Notes under the pieces: model-generated
What the model was told of the DNA's origin: nothing
What the model saw: the letters and a program-made list of their open reading frames with translations, nothing else
Database searches by the model: none
Source: DATATV01 sp035551355
GTDB taxonomy: Bacteria; Actinomycetota; Actinomycetes; Mycobacteriales; Pseudonocardiaceae
NCBI GenBank assembly: GCA_035551355.1
Contig: DASZNF010000034.1
Location: forward strand, 51,194 to 115,193
Direction: 5' to 3'
Length of the DNA stretch: 64,000 bases
Translations under genes and position numbers: made by a program
Shown: in pieces, positions 16,052 through 24,285 of the stretch
Layout of the letters: each line of letters begins with the position of its first letter
Position numbering within the stretch: position 1 is the stretch's first letter

Positions 16052-17425
16052 TCACATCCGTTCGAAGCCACGAATCTTTTCCCAGTCCGTCACCGCCGCG
16101 TCGAACGCGGCGAGTTCCACCCTCGCCGCGTTACGGTAGTGCGCCACCACATCCGGGCCGAACGCGCGCTGGGCGATCTCGCTGTCGCCAAACAGGTCGG
16201 CGGCCGCGGCCAGGGTGCGCGGCACGGCCGGTTTGGCCGAATCGTAGGCGTTGCCGAGGAATTCCTCCTCCAGGGGCAGTTCGTTGTCCACCCCGTGCAG
16301 CCCGGCCGCGATCAGCGCGGCCACCGCCAGGTAGGGGTTCACATCGCCGCCGGGCACCCGGTTCTCCATGCGCAGCGAGTCGCCGTGGCCGACCACTCGC
16401 AGCGCGCAGGTGCGGTTGTCATAGCCCCAGGCCACCGCGGTCGGCGCGAAGCTGCCCTCGGCGAACCGCTTGTAGGAGTTGATGTTCGGCGCCAGGAAGT
16501 AGGTCAGTTCGCGCAGGCCGGCCAGCTGCCCGGCGAGGAAGTGGCGCATCAGCTTCGACATCCCGCGCGGGCCGTCCCCGGCGAACACCGGGGAGCCGTC
16601 GGCGCCGCGCAGGCTCAGGTGAATATGGCAGGAGTTGCCCTCCCGCTCGTTGTACTTGGCCATGAAGGTCAGCGCGCGGCCGGACTGGGCGGCGATCTCC
16701 TTGGCGCCGGTCTTGTACACGCTGTGGTTGTCGCAGGTGGTCATGGCCTCGGCGTAGCGGAAGGCGATCTCATGCTGGCCGGGATTGCACTCGCCCTTGG
16801 CCGACTCCACGTACATCCCGGCATCGGTCATGTCGTTGCGGATCTTGCGCAGCAACGGTTCCAGCCGTCCGGTGCCCAGCAGAGAATAGTCCACATTGTA
16901 CTGATTGGCCGGGCGAAGATCGCGATAGTGCTTGTCCCAGGCCGATTCGTAGGTCTCGTCGAAGACGATGAACTCCAGCTCGGTGCCCACGTAGGCGGCC
17001 AGGTCGCGCTGCGCCAGCCGGTCGAGCTGGCGGCGCAGCACCTGCCGGGGCGCGGCCGGCACCGGGCCGGTCTGCTGCCCGCCGGGCACCCACTCCAGGT
17101 CGGCCTGCACCAGCACGGTGGCCTCGTGCCAGGGGATGGGCCGCAGCGTGGCGTAGTCCGGGCGCAACACGAAGTCGCCGTAGCCGCGTTCCCAGGAGGA
17201 CATCTCGAAGCCTGGGACGGTGTTCATCTCCACGTCCACCGCGAGCAGGTAGTTGCATGCCTCGGTGCCGTGCGGGACGATCTCGTCCAGGAAGAACCGG
17301 GCCGCGCAGCGCTTGCCCTGCAATCGCCCCTGCATGTCCGTGATGGCCACCAGCACGGTGTCCACCTCGCCCTCGTCGACCAGCACCCGCAGCCGCTCGA
17401 CGGTCAGCTCCTCGTTGCCCCGCAT
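16052..17425 (-). CDS. Glutamine-synthetase-like gamma-glutamyl-amine ligase (GlnA3/GlnA4-type)
   Basis: A 457-residue GS-fold ATP ligase. Recognisable segments are GTELEFIVFDETY (metal/Glu site), AKGECNPGQHEIAFRYA, the beta-grasp N-terminus with YGDFVLRPD, the NSCHIHLSL metal-His motif, NINSYKRF and the late ENRVPGGDVNPYLAVAALI. The adenylylation Tyr motif of true GlnA is not apparent. Relatives ligate glutamate to polyamines, ethanolamine or other monoamines to mark them for catabolism. The ATG at 17423-17425 follows AAGGAA. An upstream ATG lies inside the operator palindrome and is rejected. It is the first gene of the operon, divergent from the permease. The amine substrate is not determined. 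Confidence 0.92.
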   Translation of the reverse strand: MRGNEELTVERLRVLVDEGEVDTVLVAITDMQGRLQGKRCAARFFLDEIVPHGTEACNYLLAVDVEMNTVPGFEMSSWERGYGDFVLRPDYATLRPIPWHEATVLVQADLEWVPGGQQTGPVPAAPRQVLRRQLDRLAQRDLAAYVGTELEFIVFDETYESAWDKHYRDLRPANQYNVDYSLLGTGRLEPLLRKIRNDMTDAGMYVESAKGECNPGQHEIAFRYAEAMTTCDNHSVYKTGAKEIAAQSGRALTFMAKYNEREGNSCHIHLSLRGADGSPVFAGDGPRGMSKLMRHFLAGQLAGLRELTYFLAPNINSYKRFAEGSFAPTAVAWGYDNRTCALRVVGHGDSLRMENRVPGGDVNPYLAVAALIAAGLHGVDNELPLEEEFLGNAYDSAKPAVPRTLAAAADLFGDSEIAQRAFGPDVVAHYRNAARVELAAFDAAVTDWEKIRGFERM

Positions 17426-17440
17426 GGGTTCCTTCCGGCC

Positions 17441-17462
17441 AATGGATCGATCCCGATCCATT
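17441..17462. promoter_or_regulatory. Perfect 22-bp operator between the GS-like and permease genes
   Basis: AATGGATCG-ATCC-CGATCCATT has 9-bp perfect arms and lies 16 bp upstream of the GS-like start in the divergent spacer. This is a good binding-site candidate for the FadR-type regulator encoded at the end of the operon. Confidence 0.65.
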
Positions 17463-17492
17463 ACGTGTTCGTACCTGAGCGTAGAAGCTCCT

Positions 17493-17507
17493 GTCAACAC
17501 TGTTGAC
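17493..17507. promoter_or_regulatory. Perfect 15-bp dyad GTCAACA-C-TGTTGAC
   Basis: A second perfect inverted repeat (7-bp arms, 1-bp centre) lies 31 bp from the first in the same divergent spacer. It is a second operator candidate, of GntR-like size. A TTGACA-like -35 for the permease follows near 17533. Confidence 0.6.
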
Positions 17508-17611
17508 TTCTCGTTAACTACAAGGCTGAATATTGACACCCCGTCCACCGGGGACCAACTTCAAAGGACTGCTGTCGATCCATTGCCGACCCACTGCGTC
17601 GAGGAGGGTCC

Positions 17612-19153
17612 GTGTCCGACTCATCCGTCACCTCGTCCCCACCAACGGAACTGTCCGACGACGACGCCCGGTTACACCAGCTCGGCTACGCCCAGGAACT
17701 GCGCCGCACGCTGTCCGGATTCTCCAACTTCGCCGTCTCCTTCACCATCATCTCGATCCTCTCCGGCTGCCTCACGCTCTACAGCTACGGCATGAACACC
17801 GGCGGACCGGCCACCATGATCTGGGGCTGGCCGCTGGTCGGCGTGTTCGTGGTGCTGGTCGGCCTCGGCATGGCCGAGGTGTGCTCCAGTTACCCGACCG
17901 CGGGGGGCCTGTACTACTGGGCGGCCAAACTCGCGCCACGCGGGGGAGCGGCCTGGTCCTGGTTCACCGGCTGGTTCAACCTGATCGGCCAGGTCGCGGT
18001 GACCGCGGGCATCGACTTCGGCGCGGCCCTGTTCCTCAACGCCTTCCTCGACCTGACCGCCGGATTCACCGCGACCCCGCCGCACACCATCCTGTTGCTG
18101 GCCGCGATCCTGATCGTGCACGGCCTGCTCAACACCTTCGGCGTGCGGCTGGTGGCCGTCCTCAACAACGTCAGTGTGTGGTGGCACCTGGTCGGCGTGG
18201 CGATCATCGTCGGCGCGGTGCTGATCCTGCCCAGCCACCACCAGTCGGCCGGCTTCGTGTTCGGCCACTTCGTGAACAACACCGGCTGGGGCTTCGCGCC
18301 CTATGTGTTCCTGCTCGGCCTGCTCAACGCGCAGTACACGCTGACCGGCTACGACGCCTCGGCGCACATGACCGAGGAGACCAGGGATGCCGCCCGGTCC
18401 GGTCCGCGCGGCATCGTCAACTCCATCCTGGTGTCCCTGGTGGCCGGCTGGGTGCTGCTGATCGGCCTGACCTTCGCCATCCAGGACTACAGCGGCGAGC
18501 TCAACAGCGCGACCGGGGTGGCGCCGGCGCAGATCTTCATCGACGCGGCCGGCACCAAGACCGGCGAGTTCCTGCTGTTGATCGCCGTTGGCGCGCAACT
18601 GTTCTGCGGCATGGCCTCGGTCACCGCGAACTCCCGGATGATCTACGCCTTCGCCCGGGACGGCGCCATCCCCGGATCGAAGTTCTGGCACAAGATCAAC
18701 AAGCGCACCCGCACGCCGACGAACTCGGTGTGGCTGGCCGTCGTCGGCGCGTTCATCCTGGCCCTGCCCTATCTGTGGAGCTCCACCGCGTACGCCGCGG
18801 TCACCTCCATCGCCACCGTCGGGCTCTACGTCGCCTACGTGATCCCGGTGTTCTTGCGTGTGCTCAAGGGAAACCGGTTCGAACGTGGGCCCTGGCACCT
18901 GGGCCGGTGGGGCCGGCCGGTGGGCATCGTGGCCAGCATCTGGGTGGTGTTCATCTTCGTGCTGTTCATGCTGCCGCAGGCAGCGCCGATCACCGTGAAG
19001 ACGTTCAACTACACCCCGGTGGCCTTCCTGGTCGTGCTCGGTGGCGCGGCGGTGTGGTGGTTCGTCTCGGCCCGGAAGTGGTTCACCGGACCGAAAGTGC
19101 AGGGCACCGCGGCCGAACTCGCTGAGGTGGAACGAGATCTGGAGGCGATCTAG
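17612..19153 (+). CDS. APC-superfamily amino acid/amine permease
   Basis: A 513-residue transporter with about 12 membrane helices and the APC start region LRRTLSGFSNFAVSFTIISI. Other family motifs are the helix 6-8 pattern YTLTGYDASAHMTEET and the MASVTANSRMIYAFARDGAIP motif near helix 8. It belongs to the bacterial amino acid/GABA/choline permease type (Bat/GabP-like). GTG 17612 follows GAGGAGGGTCC. It diverges from the glutamyl-amine ligase operon with two perfect dyads between, so it probably imports the amine or amino acid that operon degrades. Its stop lies 3 bp from the stop of the convergent SpoIIE-type phosphatase gene. Confidence 0.92.
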   Translation: MSDSSVTSSPPTELSDDDARLHQLGYAQELRRTLSGFSNFAVSFTIISILSGCLTLYSYGMNTGGPATMIWGWPLVGVFVVLVGLGMAEVCSSYPTAGGLYYWAAKLAPRGGAAWSWFTGWFNLIGQVAVTAGIDFGAALFLNAFLDLTAGFTATPPHTILLLAAILIVHGLLNTFGVRLVAVLNNVSVWWHLVGVAIIVGAVLILPSHHQSAGFVFGHFVNNTGWGFAPYVFLLGLLNAQYTLTGYDASAHMTEETRDAARSGPRGIVNSILVSLVAGWVLLIGLTFAIQDYSGELNSATGVAPAQIFIDAAGTKTGEFLLLIAVGAQLFCGMASVTANSRMIYAFARDGAIPGSKFWHKINKRTRTPTNSVWLAVVGAFILALPYLWSSTAYAAVTSIATVGLYVAYVIPVFLRVLKGNRFERGPWHLGRWGRPVGIVASIWVVFIFVLFMLPQAAPITVKTFNYTPVAFLVVLGGAAVWWFVSARKWFTGPKVQGTAAELAEVERDLEAI

Positions 19154-19156
19154 CGA

Positions 19157-21172
19157 CTAGCCGTTGGCCCGCAACGGATAATCCGGATCATCGGTGACGT
19201 GGGCCAGCCGCACCAGCGACAGGATCAGGTCCGCGGTGGTGCCCTCCGGGGCATACAACCGCAGCTCGGTGTGGCTGGCCCGGTGCAGCTCGATCACCTG
19301 GTACAGCACCGAAATCCCGGCGCTGGCCAGGTGGGTGACCGCGGTCAGATCGGCGGTCAGCGAACGGGTGCCGGTAGCGCCCGCGGTGCGCAGGGCCCGG
19401 GCGAACTCGCCCGCGGTGGTCGAGTCCACCGGTCCGTCGATCCGGATGCGCGGACTCGGCGCCGAGGGCTGGTCCAGCATGAGCAACGGCCGGGACCGGT
19501 CCGGTGCCAGCCCGGTCACGGTCCAGCTCAGGCTCTCGGTGGTCAGCAACCGGGCCGGCTGGCTCAGCCGGTGCCGCACGGTGGCCATGGTGCCCCACTC
19601 GTCGTGCTCGATCTGCAAGGCGTCCACCAGGGCCTCCGTCACCTGCAGGCCCAGCCCCCGGTCCGGGGAGGGCACCGGGTCCCGCCAGCGGCCCCGGTCG
19701 GCGACCTGGATGCGCACCTCGCCGGTGGCGGCGAGGGCAGCGCTGACGGTGACCGAGTCGACCCGCGGGGCGTCCAGGTAGGCGTGTTCCACCGCGTTGG
19801 TGGCCAGCTCCACGACCGCGTGCCGCAGCGCGTCCCCGTCGTCGCTGCCGGCCCGGGTGCCGGTCAGCCATTCGTCCAGCCGTTCCCTGATCGGGGTCAG
19901 CGAGGCGCTGGTGGCGGCCAGTTCCAGGGTCAGCTCCCGGGGCGCGGGGACGCGCTGGCCGGCCAGCACGGTGATGTCGTCGGTGTGCCCGGTGGCCCGG
20001 GTCAGCAGTTCCAGGGTCTGCCCGCACACCCGTTCCACCACCGAGCCGGTGCCGTCGCGCAGCGCGCGATCGGCGGCGATGTCGGCCGCGACCTGCGCCA
20101 GCTCGGCCGTGCTGCGGGTCAGATCCCGGCCCGGGCGCTCCAGGATCCCGTCGGTGTAGAGCAGCACGAGTGCGTTGTCGGCCAACCGATCCGTGCCGAC
20201 CGACTCGGCGCCCAACTGTGCCCCGACCCCGATCGGCCCGGCGCCGGTGGCCGGCAGGTAACGGCTTTCCCCGGCGGTGGACAGGATCAACGGCGGTGGA
20301 TGACCCGCGGTGCAGTAGGTCAGCACGCCGGTGGCCGGATCGAGCAGCACCACGCAGACGGTGGCCGCGCGAGCGCCCCGGATCCGGGCCGCGGCCGTGT
20401 CCAGGGCGGCCAGCGCGGTCCCCACGTCCCGGCTGGCGACCAGCCGTTCGTGCAGCACGATGCGCAGCTGCCCCATGGTGGCCGAGGCGGTCACCCCGTG
20501 CCCGACCACATCGCCGACCACCAGCGCGACCCGCCCGTCCGGCAACGGAAACGCGTCGAACCAGTCGCCGCCGGCCGCGGTGTCGGCGTCGGCCAGCAGA
20601 TAGCTGGCCGCGAGCTGCACCTCGGGCAGCACCGGCACCCCGGCGGGCAGAAGTTCCCTTTGCAGTACGGTGATTCCGTCTCCGACCCGGGCCAGGCCGC
20701 GTTCCGCCTCGGTGGTCTTGCGGCGCCGGGCCCGGCGCTCCCGTACCCGCTCGGTCACGTCGGTCCCGTCGATGATCGTCCCGATCACCGTGCCGTCCGC
20801 CGCTCGCCAGGGATTCACGTTGAAATCCATGAAAAACTCGCCGCGGCCACCGGCGCCGGGCAGATCGATCTGCGCGCGGTATTCGTACAGCGACTCCGGT
20901 TCCCCCGATGCGTACACCCGGTCCAGGATCGCCTCGATCTGCTGGCCCCGCGTTTCCGGAAACGCATCGCCGTACAGCATGCCGGTCATGTTCGGCCGCG
21001 CGGTGATCGCCCGGTATGCCTTGGTGGCCGCCGCGATCCGGTGCTCCGGCCCCTGGGTCGCCGCCAGCAGCAGGTGCAGTTGCTCGAACACCTGCTGGAT
21101 CACGTACGGGTCACCGACCCGGCGCGACAGCTCGCCACCGTCCGCTGATTCCCCTGGCATTTCCGCCGCCAT
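19157..21172 (-). CDS. PAS-SpoIIE phosphatase-HATPase-STAS four-domain stress regulator
   Basis: A 671-residue multidomain protein: an N-terminal PAS-like sensor (about 20-150, ending DFNVNPWRAADGTVIGTIID), a short coiled linker, and a PP2C/SpoIIE phosphatase (about 165-380). Metal motifs are GGDWFDAF, LVVGDVVGHG and GHTDDITVLA. It continues with an RsbW-type HATPase anti-sigma kinase domain (about 395-530: VVELATNAVEHA, PSPDRGLGLQV), then a STAS anti-anti-sigma domain (about 560-660: SLTADLTAVTHLASAGISVL). This places phosphatase, kinase and phospho-acceptor of a partner-switching module on one chain. The STAS Ser in ASAGI could be its own substrate. No sigma factor is nearby. The ATG at 21170-21172 follows GGAGAC. 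Confidence 0.93.
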   Translation of the reverse strand: MAAEMPGESADGGELSRRVGDPYVIQQVFEQLHLLLAATQGPEHRIAAATKAYRAITARPNMTGMLYGDAFPETRGQQIEAILDRVYASGEPESLYEYRAQIDLPGAGGRGEFFMDFNVNPWRAADGTVIGTIIDGTDVTERVRERRARRRKTTEAERGLARVGDGITVLQRELLPAGVPVLPEVQLAASYLLADADTAAGGDWFDAFPLPDGRVALVVGDVVGHGVTASATMGQLRIVLHERLVASRDVGTALAALDTAAARIRGARAATVCVVLLDPATGVLTYCTAGHPPPLILSTAGESRYLPATGAGPIGVGAQLGAESVGTDRLADNALVLLYTDGILERPGRDLTRSTAELAQVAADIAADRALRDGTGSVVERVCGQTLELLTRATGHTDDITVLAGQRVPAPRELTLELAATSASLTPIRERLDEWLTGTRAGSDDGDALRHAVVELATNAVEHAYLDAPRVDSVTVSAALAATGEVRIQVADRGRWRDPVPSPDRGLGLQVTEALVDALQIEHDEWGTMATVRHRLSQPARLLTTESLSWTVTGLAPDRSRPLLMLDQPSAPSPRIRIDGPVDSTTAGEFARALRTAGATGTRSLTADLTAVTHLASAGISVLYQVIELHRASHTELRLYAPEGTTADLILSLVRLAHVTDDPDYPLRANG

Positions 21173-21264
21173 GTCTCCGGAACAATCGCTCGACGCCCTG
21201 GGTTAGCCCTTGGCGACAAAATCTAACCACTGCACCCGATCATTCCCCGTGACATGCTCTGGCC

Positions 21265-22614
21265 ATGGCGGAAAACGTTGATGTCGTCGTGATCGGAATG
21301 GGACCGGGCGGCGAGGACGCGGCCGGGCGGCTGGCCGCGGCGGGGCTGTCGGTGGTCGGGATCGACGCCCGGCTACTGGGCGGCGAATGTCCTTACTACG
21401 GCTGCGTTCCCAGCAAGATGATGATCCGCGCGGCCGACGCGCTGGCCGAGGCCCGCCGGGTGCCGCAGTTCGCCGGGACCGACACCGTCGAGGCGGACTG
21501 GACCAAGGTGGCCGACCGGGTTCGCGACGAGGCCACCGACAACTGGGACGACGCGGTTGCGGTGAAGCGGTTCACCGACAAGGGCGGCCGGTTCGTGCGC
21601 GGCAGGGCACGGCTGTCCGGCCCGCACACCGTGTCGGTCAACGGCGAGGACTTCACCGCGGGCAGGGCGATCGTGCTCAACACCGGCACCGAGCCGAACG
21701 TGCCGCCGATCACCGGCTTGACCGACACCCCGTACTGGACCAACCGGGAGGCGATCACCACCCGCGAGGTGCCGGCCTCGCTGTGCGTGCTGGGCGGCGG
21801 CGCGATCGGGCTGGAGCTGGCGCTGGTGTTCGCCCGGTTCGGCAGCAAGGTCACCGTGGTGGAAGCGGGCGAGCGGTTGCTGGCGCTGGAGGAGCCCGAG
21901 GCCGGCAAGCTGCTCGCCGAGGTGTTCACCGACGAGGGCCTGACCGTGCGCACCGGTAGCTCGGCCACGTCGGTTTCCCACGATGGCAACGAGTTCACCG
22001 TGGACCTGTCCGACGGGCAGGTGCGGGCCGATGCGTTGTTGGTGGCCACCGGGCGGCGCACCAACCTGGCCGACATCGGCCTGGAGACCGTTGGTCTGGA
22101 CCCGAAGGCGCGGTTTCTGGACCCGGACGAGTGGATGCGGGTGGCCGACGGTGTGTGGGCCATCGGCGACATCACCGGCAAGGGCGCGTTCACCCACGTG
22201 TCCATGTACCAGGCCGATGTGGCCGTGCGGGACATCCTGGGCCAGGGCGGTCCGGCCGCCGAGTACCACGCGCTGCCCCGGGTGACCTTCACCGACCCGG
22301 AGGTCGGCGCGGTCGGCATCACCGAGGAGCAGGCCCGCGAACAGGGCCTGAACGTGCGGGTCGGCCTGACCGATCTGGCCTACTCCACGCGCGGGTTCAT
22401 CCACCGGGCCAAGGGCTTGATCAAGGTGGTGGAGGACGCGGACGCGGGCGTGCTGGTCGGCGGGACCGCGGCCGGGCCGAGCGGTGGGGAGGTGCTGTCC
22501 GCGCTCGCGGTCGCGGTGCACGGACGCGTCCCCACCGACCGGCTGGCCTCGATGATCTACGCCTACCCGACCTTCCACCGGGCGATCCAGTCGGCCATCG
22601 CGGACCTGCACTGA
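21265..22614 (+). CDS. Pyridine nucleotide-disulfide oxidoreductase (lipoamide dehydrogenase/mercuric reductase-like)
   Basis: A 449-residue FAD/NAD(P) enzyme. The FAD site is VVVIGMGPGGEDAAGRLA (about 7-24). The redox disulfide is GGECPYYGCVPSK (Cys42, Cys47). The NAD(P) fold is LGGGAIGLELALVFARFG. The second FAD motif is GVWAIGDITG. The dimer domain closes with YAYPTFHRAIQSA, where the canonical HxHPTxxE catalytic His-Glu pair is missing (Tyr-Ala-Tyr-Pro-Thr-Phe-His). That makes turnover as a classical lipoamide or mercuric reductase doubtful. It may be a quinone, disulfide or metal-related oxidoreductase. It is monocistronic and convergent with the deacetylase gene (4-bp gap). Confidence 0.9.
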   Translation: MAENVDVVVIGMGPGGEDAAGRLAAAGLSVVGIDARLLGGECPYYGCVPSKMMIRAADALAEARRVPQFAGTDTVEADWTKVADRVRDEATDNWDDAVAVKRFTDKGGRFVRGRARLSGPHTVSVNGEDFTAGRAIVLNTGTEPNVPPITGLTDTPYWTNREAITTREVPASLCVLGGGAIGLELALVFARFGSKVTVVEAGERLLALEEPEAGKLLAEVFTDEGLTVRTGSSATSVSHDGNEFTVDLSDGQVRADALLVATGRRTNLADIGLETVGLDPKARFLDPDEWMRVADGVWAIGDITGKGAFTHVSMYQADVAVRDILGQGGPAAEYHALPRVTFTDPEVGAVGITEEQAREQGLNVRVGLTDLAYSTRGFIHRAKGLIKVVEDADAGVLVGGTAAGPSGGEVLSALAVAVHGRVPTDRLASMIYAYPTFHRAIQSAIADLH

Positions 22615-22618
22615 GTTC

Positions 22619-23476
22619 TCACCCGATTGCCCTGGACGTGCCGAACATCTCGTCCAGGGTGACCGGGGTCAGGTCGCGCTGCTTGATCAGCGCGGTCAGC
22701 TGGTCGAACAGGCCCAGCACGGTCGGGTGATTGGCGTGCCCGAGCAGGATTACTCCGGGTTGCAGATACTTCTGGGCCATTTGCATCAGGTACTGCGGGG
22801 TGATGATTTCCGAGTCGCTGTAGGAACCGTTCCACATGACCGTCCGGGTATACCCCAAACCGGACACAACGCCGTCAATGTGCGCATTGTGGAAACCGAA
22901 TGGCGGGCGGTAGTAGGGGCGGGTGGTGATGCCGAAGTGTTGCTGCACCCACTCGTCGTTGCGTTCGAGTTCCTCGGTGATCTTGGCGTCGGTCATCTTC
23001 CGCAGGTCGAGGTGGCTGAACGTGTGGTTCATGACCTGGACCTGTTGGTTGGCGACCAGGGGTTTGATGATGTCGGCGTGCGGGGCCCAGGAGTGGGCGT
23101 AGGTGCCGTTCGGGCTGAACGTGAGATGGATTCCGGTGCGGCGCACGAAATCCACGTAGCCGGCGACCACGTCGGCGTTGTCCCCGTCATCCACGGTGAG
23201 CACGATCTTGTGGCCCGCGATGGGCGCGTGGTCGACCTTGACCGAGGGGCCCGGATGCGGCGGCGGAATGGGTGGCAGTGGCCTGGTGGCGACCGGAATC
23301 GCGTTCGCGGAAGTGTCGGTGGCCGGCGGCACTCCATTTGGTGCCGGATTGACCGAATTGGTGGTGTCGTCCGAGGAACAGCCGGTGATGGCGACCGCGA
23401 GGCCGACGGACATCATGCCGAGAAATGCGCGGCGGTTGTGGTGATCGATGGCAGGAAGACGCACGACGCGGGACAT
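22619..23476 (-). CDS. Lipoprotein polysaccharide deacetylase (NodB/CE4 fold)
   Basis: A 285-residue secreted lipoprotein. It has an Arg-rich start, a hydrophobic segment and lipobox AITGC (Cys at about 33), then a Pro/Thr-rich linker (to about 80). The CE4 catalytic domain shows motif 1 TVDDGD (Asp base and metal Asp), motif 2 NHTFSHLDL (H-x3-H metal ligands), motif 3 RPPFGFHN, and later MWNGSYSD and ILLGHANH. The enzymes deacetylate N-acetylglucosamine in peptidoglycan or chitin-like polymers at the cell surface. Motif 1 has TVDDG rather than TFDDG, a conservative change. The ATG lies at 23474-23476. A TetR gene sits 93 bp upstream in the same direction, but co-regulation is not evident. 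Confidence 0.92.
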   Translation of the reverse strand: MSRVVRLPAIDHHNRRAFLGMMSVGLAVAITGCSSDDTTNSVNPAPNGVPPATDTSANAIPVATRPLPPIPPPHPGPSVKVDHAPIAGHKIVLTVDDGDNADVVAGYVDFVRRTGIHLTFSPNGTYAHSWAPHADIIKPLVANQQVQVMNHTFSHLDLRKMTDAKITEELERNDEWVQQHFGITTRPYYRPPFGFHNAHIDGVVSGLGYTRTVMWNGSYSDSEIITPQYLMQMAQKYLQPGVILLGHANHPTVLGLFDQLTALIKQRDLTPVTLDEMFGTSRAIG

Positions 23477-23538
23477 TATCTGGATTGATGTGCTTCCTGT
23501 GTAAACTGCCAGGAAACGTGACTCGGTGTGACTGCTGC

Positions 23539-23603
23539 GGTGCGCGCAGGCCGTGGCGATGCGCCGGTGTCAGTGCCGGGGTGGGCGCAGGCCGTCGCAG
23601 ATG
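23539..23603. repeat. Duplication of a TetR gene 3' end
   Basis: GGTGGGCGCAGGCCGTCGCA and four further bases (23580-23603), inside the last codons of the TetR gene, are repeated 41 bp away at 23539-23561 beyond its stop. There are two mismatches and one single-base gap. Confidence 0.7.
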
Positions 23604-24175
23604 ATTTCCACCAGGCGCGCGGTGGCCGCCGTATCGTCGGAGTGGTGGCGCTGGATGGCGTGCGCGCCGATCATCAGGCCCTTCACGTCGGCCGCGGTGA
23701 TCCCGGTGCGCACCGCGCCCGCCCGCTGGGCCTTGTCCAGTAGCTCGCCCAGCGCGTCCATCATGGCCGCGCCGTGCTCGGCCGACAGGGCGAGGGCGCC
23801 GTCGGCGGTGTTGGCCGCCATCGCGTCGAACAGGTCCTTGTTCATCAGCCCGGACTCCAGCACCCGGGAGAACAGCTCGAAGAAGGCCGACCCCGGGTCG
23901 GGCCGCTGGGCCAGCGCGTGGATGTCGGCCACGATGCTGTCCACCCGGTGCGCCAGGATGGCGTGGAACAGCGCTTCCTTGGTGGGGAAGTGCCGGTAGA
24001 TGGTGCCAACGCCGACCCCGGCTCGGGTGGCGATGTCGTCGATCGGCGCGGTGACCCCCTCGGCCGCGAAGACCTCCTGTGCGACCTCCAGGATGCGGGC
24101 GCGGTTGCGCCGGGCGTCCGCTCGCAAACGCTTGCCACCAGGCTCGGAGGTGGCCGCGCCGGGCTGCGTGGTCAT
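23570..24175 (-). CDS. TetR-family transcriptional regulator
   Basis: A 201-residue TetR repressor. The HTH is RILEVAQEVFAAEGVTAPID, then IATRAGVGVGTIYRHFPTKEALF (about 25-68). The C-terminal effector domain includes SGLMNKDLFDAMAANTADGA. The ATG at 24173-24175 is chosen because residues upstream of it lie across the divergent promoter. It faces a SnoaL-like gene with only 110 bp between. The dyad CGGAACG-CA-CGTTCCG sits exactly between that gene's -35 and -10, so it should repress the SnoaL-like gene and probably itself. Its 3' end is partly duplicated downstream of the stop. Confidence 0.92.
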   Translation of the reverse strand: MTTQPGAATSEPGGKRLRADARRNRARILEVAQEVFAAEGVTAPIDDIATRAGVGVGTIYRHFPTKEALFHAILAHRVDSIVADIHALAQRPDPGSAFFELFSRVLESGLMNKDLFDAMAANTADGALALSAEHGAAMMDALGELLDKAQRAGAVRTGITAADVKGLMIGAHAIQRHHSDDTAATARLVEIICDGLRPPRH

Positions 24176-24188
24176 GCGCGGGAGCCCG

Positions 24189-24218
24189 TTGACATCCGGA
24201 ACGCACGTTCCGTATATT
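24189..24218 (+). promoter_or_regulatory. Promoter with TetR operator in its spacer
   Basis: TTGACA (24189-24194), an 18-bp spacer, and TATATT (24213-24218) form a near-consensus sigma-70-type promoter pointing at the SnoaL-like gene. The perfect dyad CGGAACGCACGTTCCG (24197-24212) fills the spacer, an ideal site for repression. Confidence 0.75.
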
Positions 24219-24285
24219 TCCCTTGGGGCCGAACTGGAGTCACGGTTCCGATTGTAGGTCGAGGTTCGCGCAGGGGAGTCGCCCG

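Noticed and set aside
3321..17425. Secondary-metabolite gene cluster
   Set aside because: Monooxygenase, SDRs and regulators are present, but there is no PKS, NRPS, terpene, RiPP or other core biosynthetic gene. The SDR/ALDH genes fit amine catabolism.
17442..17461. Upstream ATG for the glutamine-synthetase-like gene
   Set aside because: It forms part of a perfect palindromic operator. The ATG at 17423-17425 has a clear AAGGAA and the expected family start.
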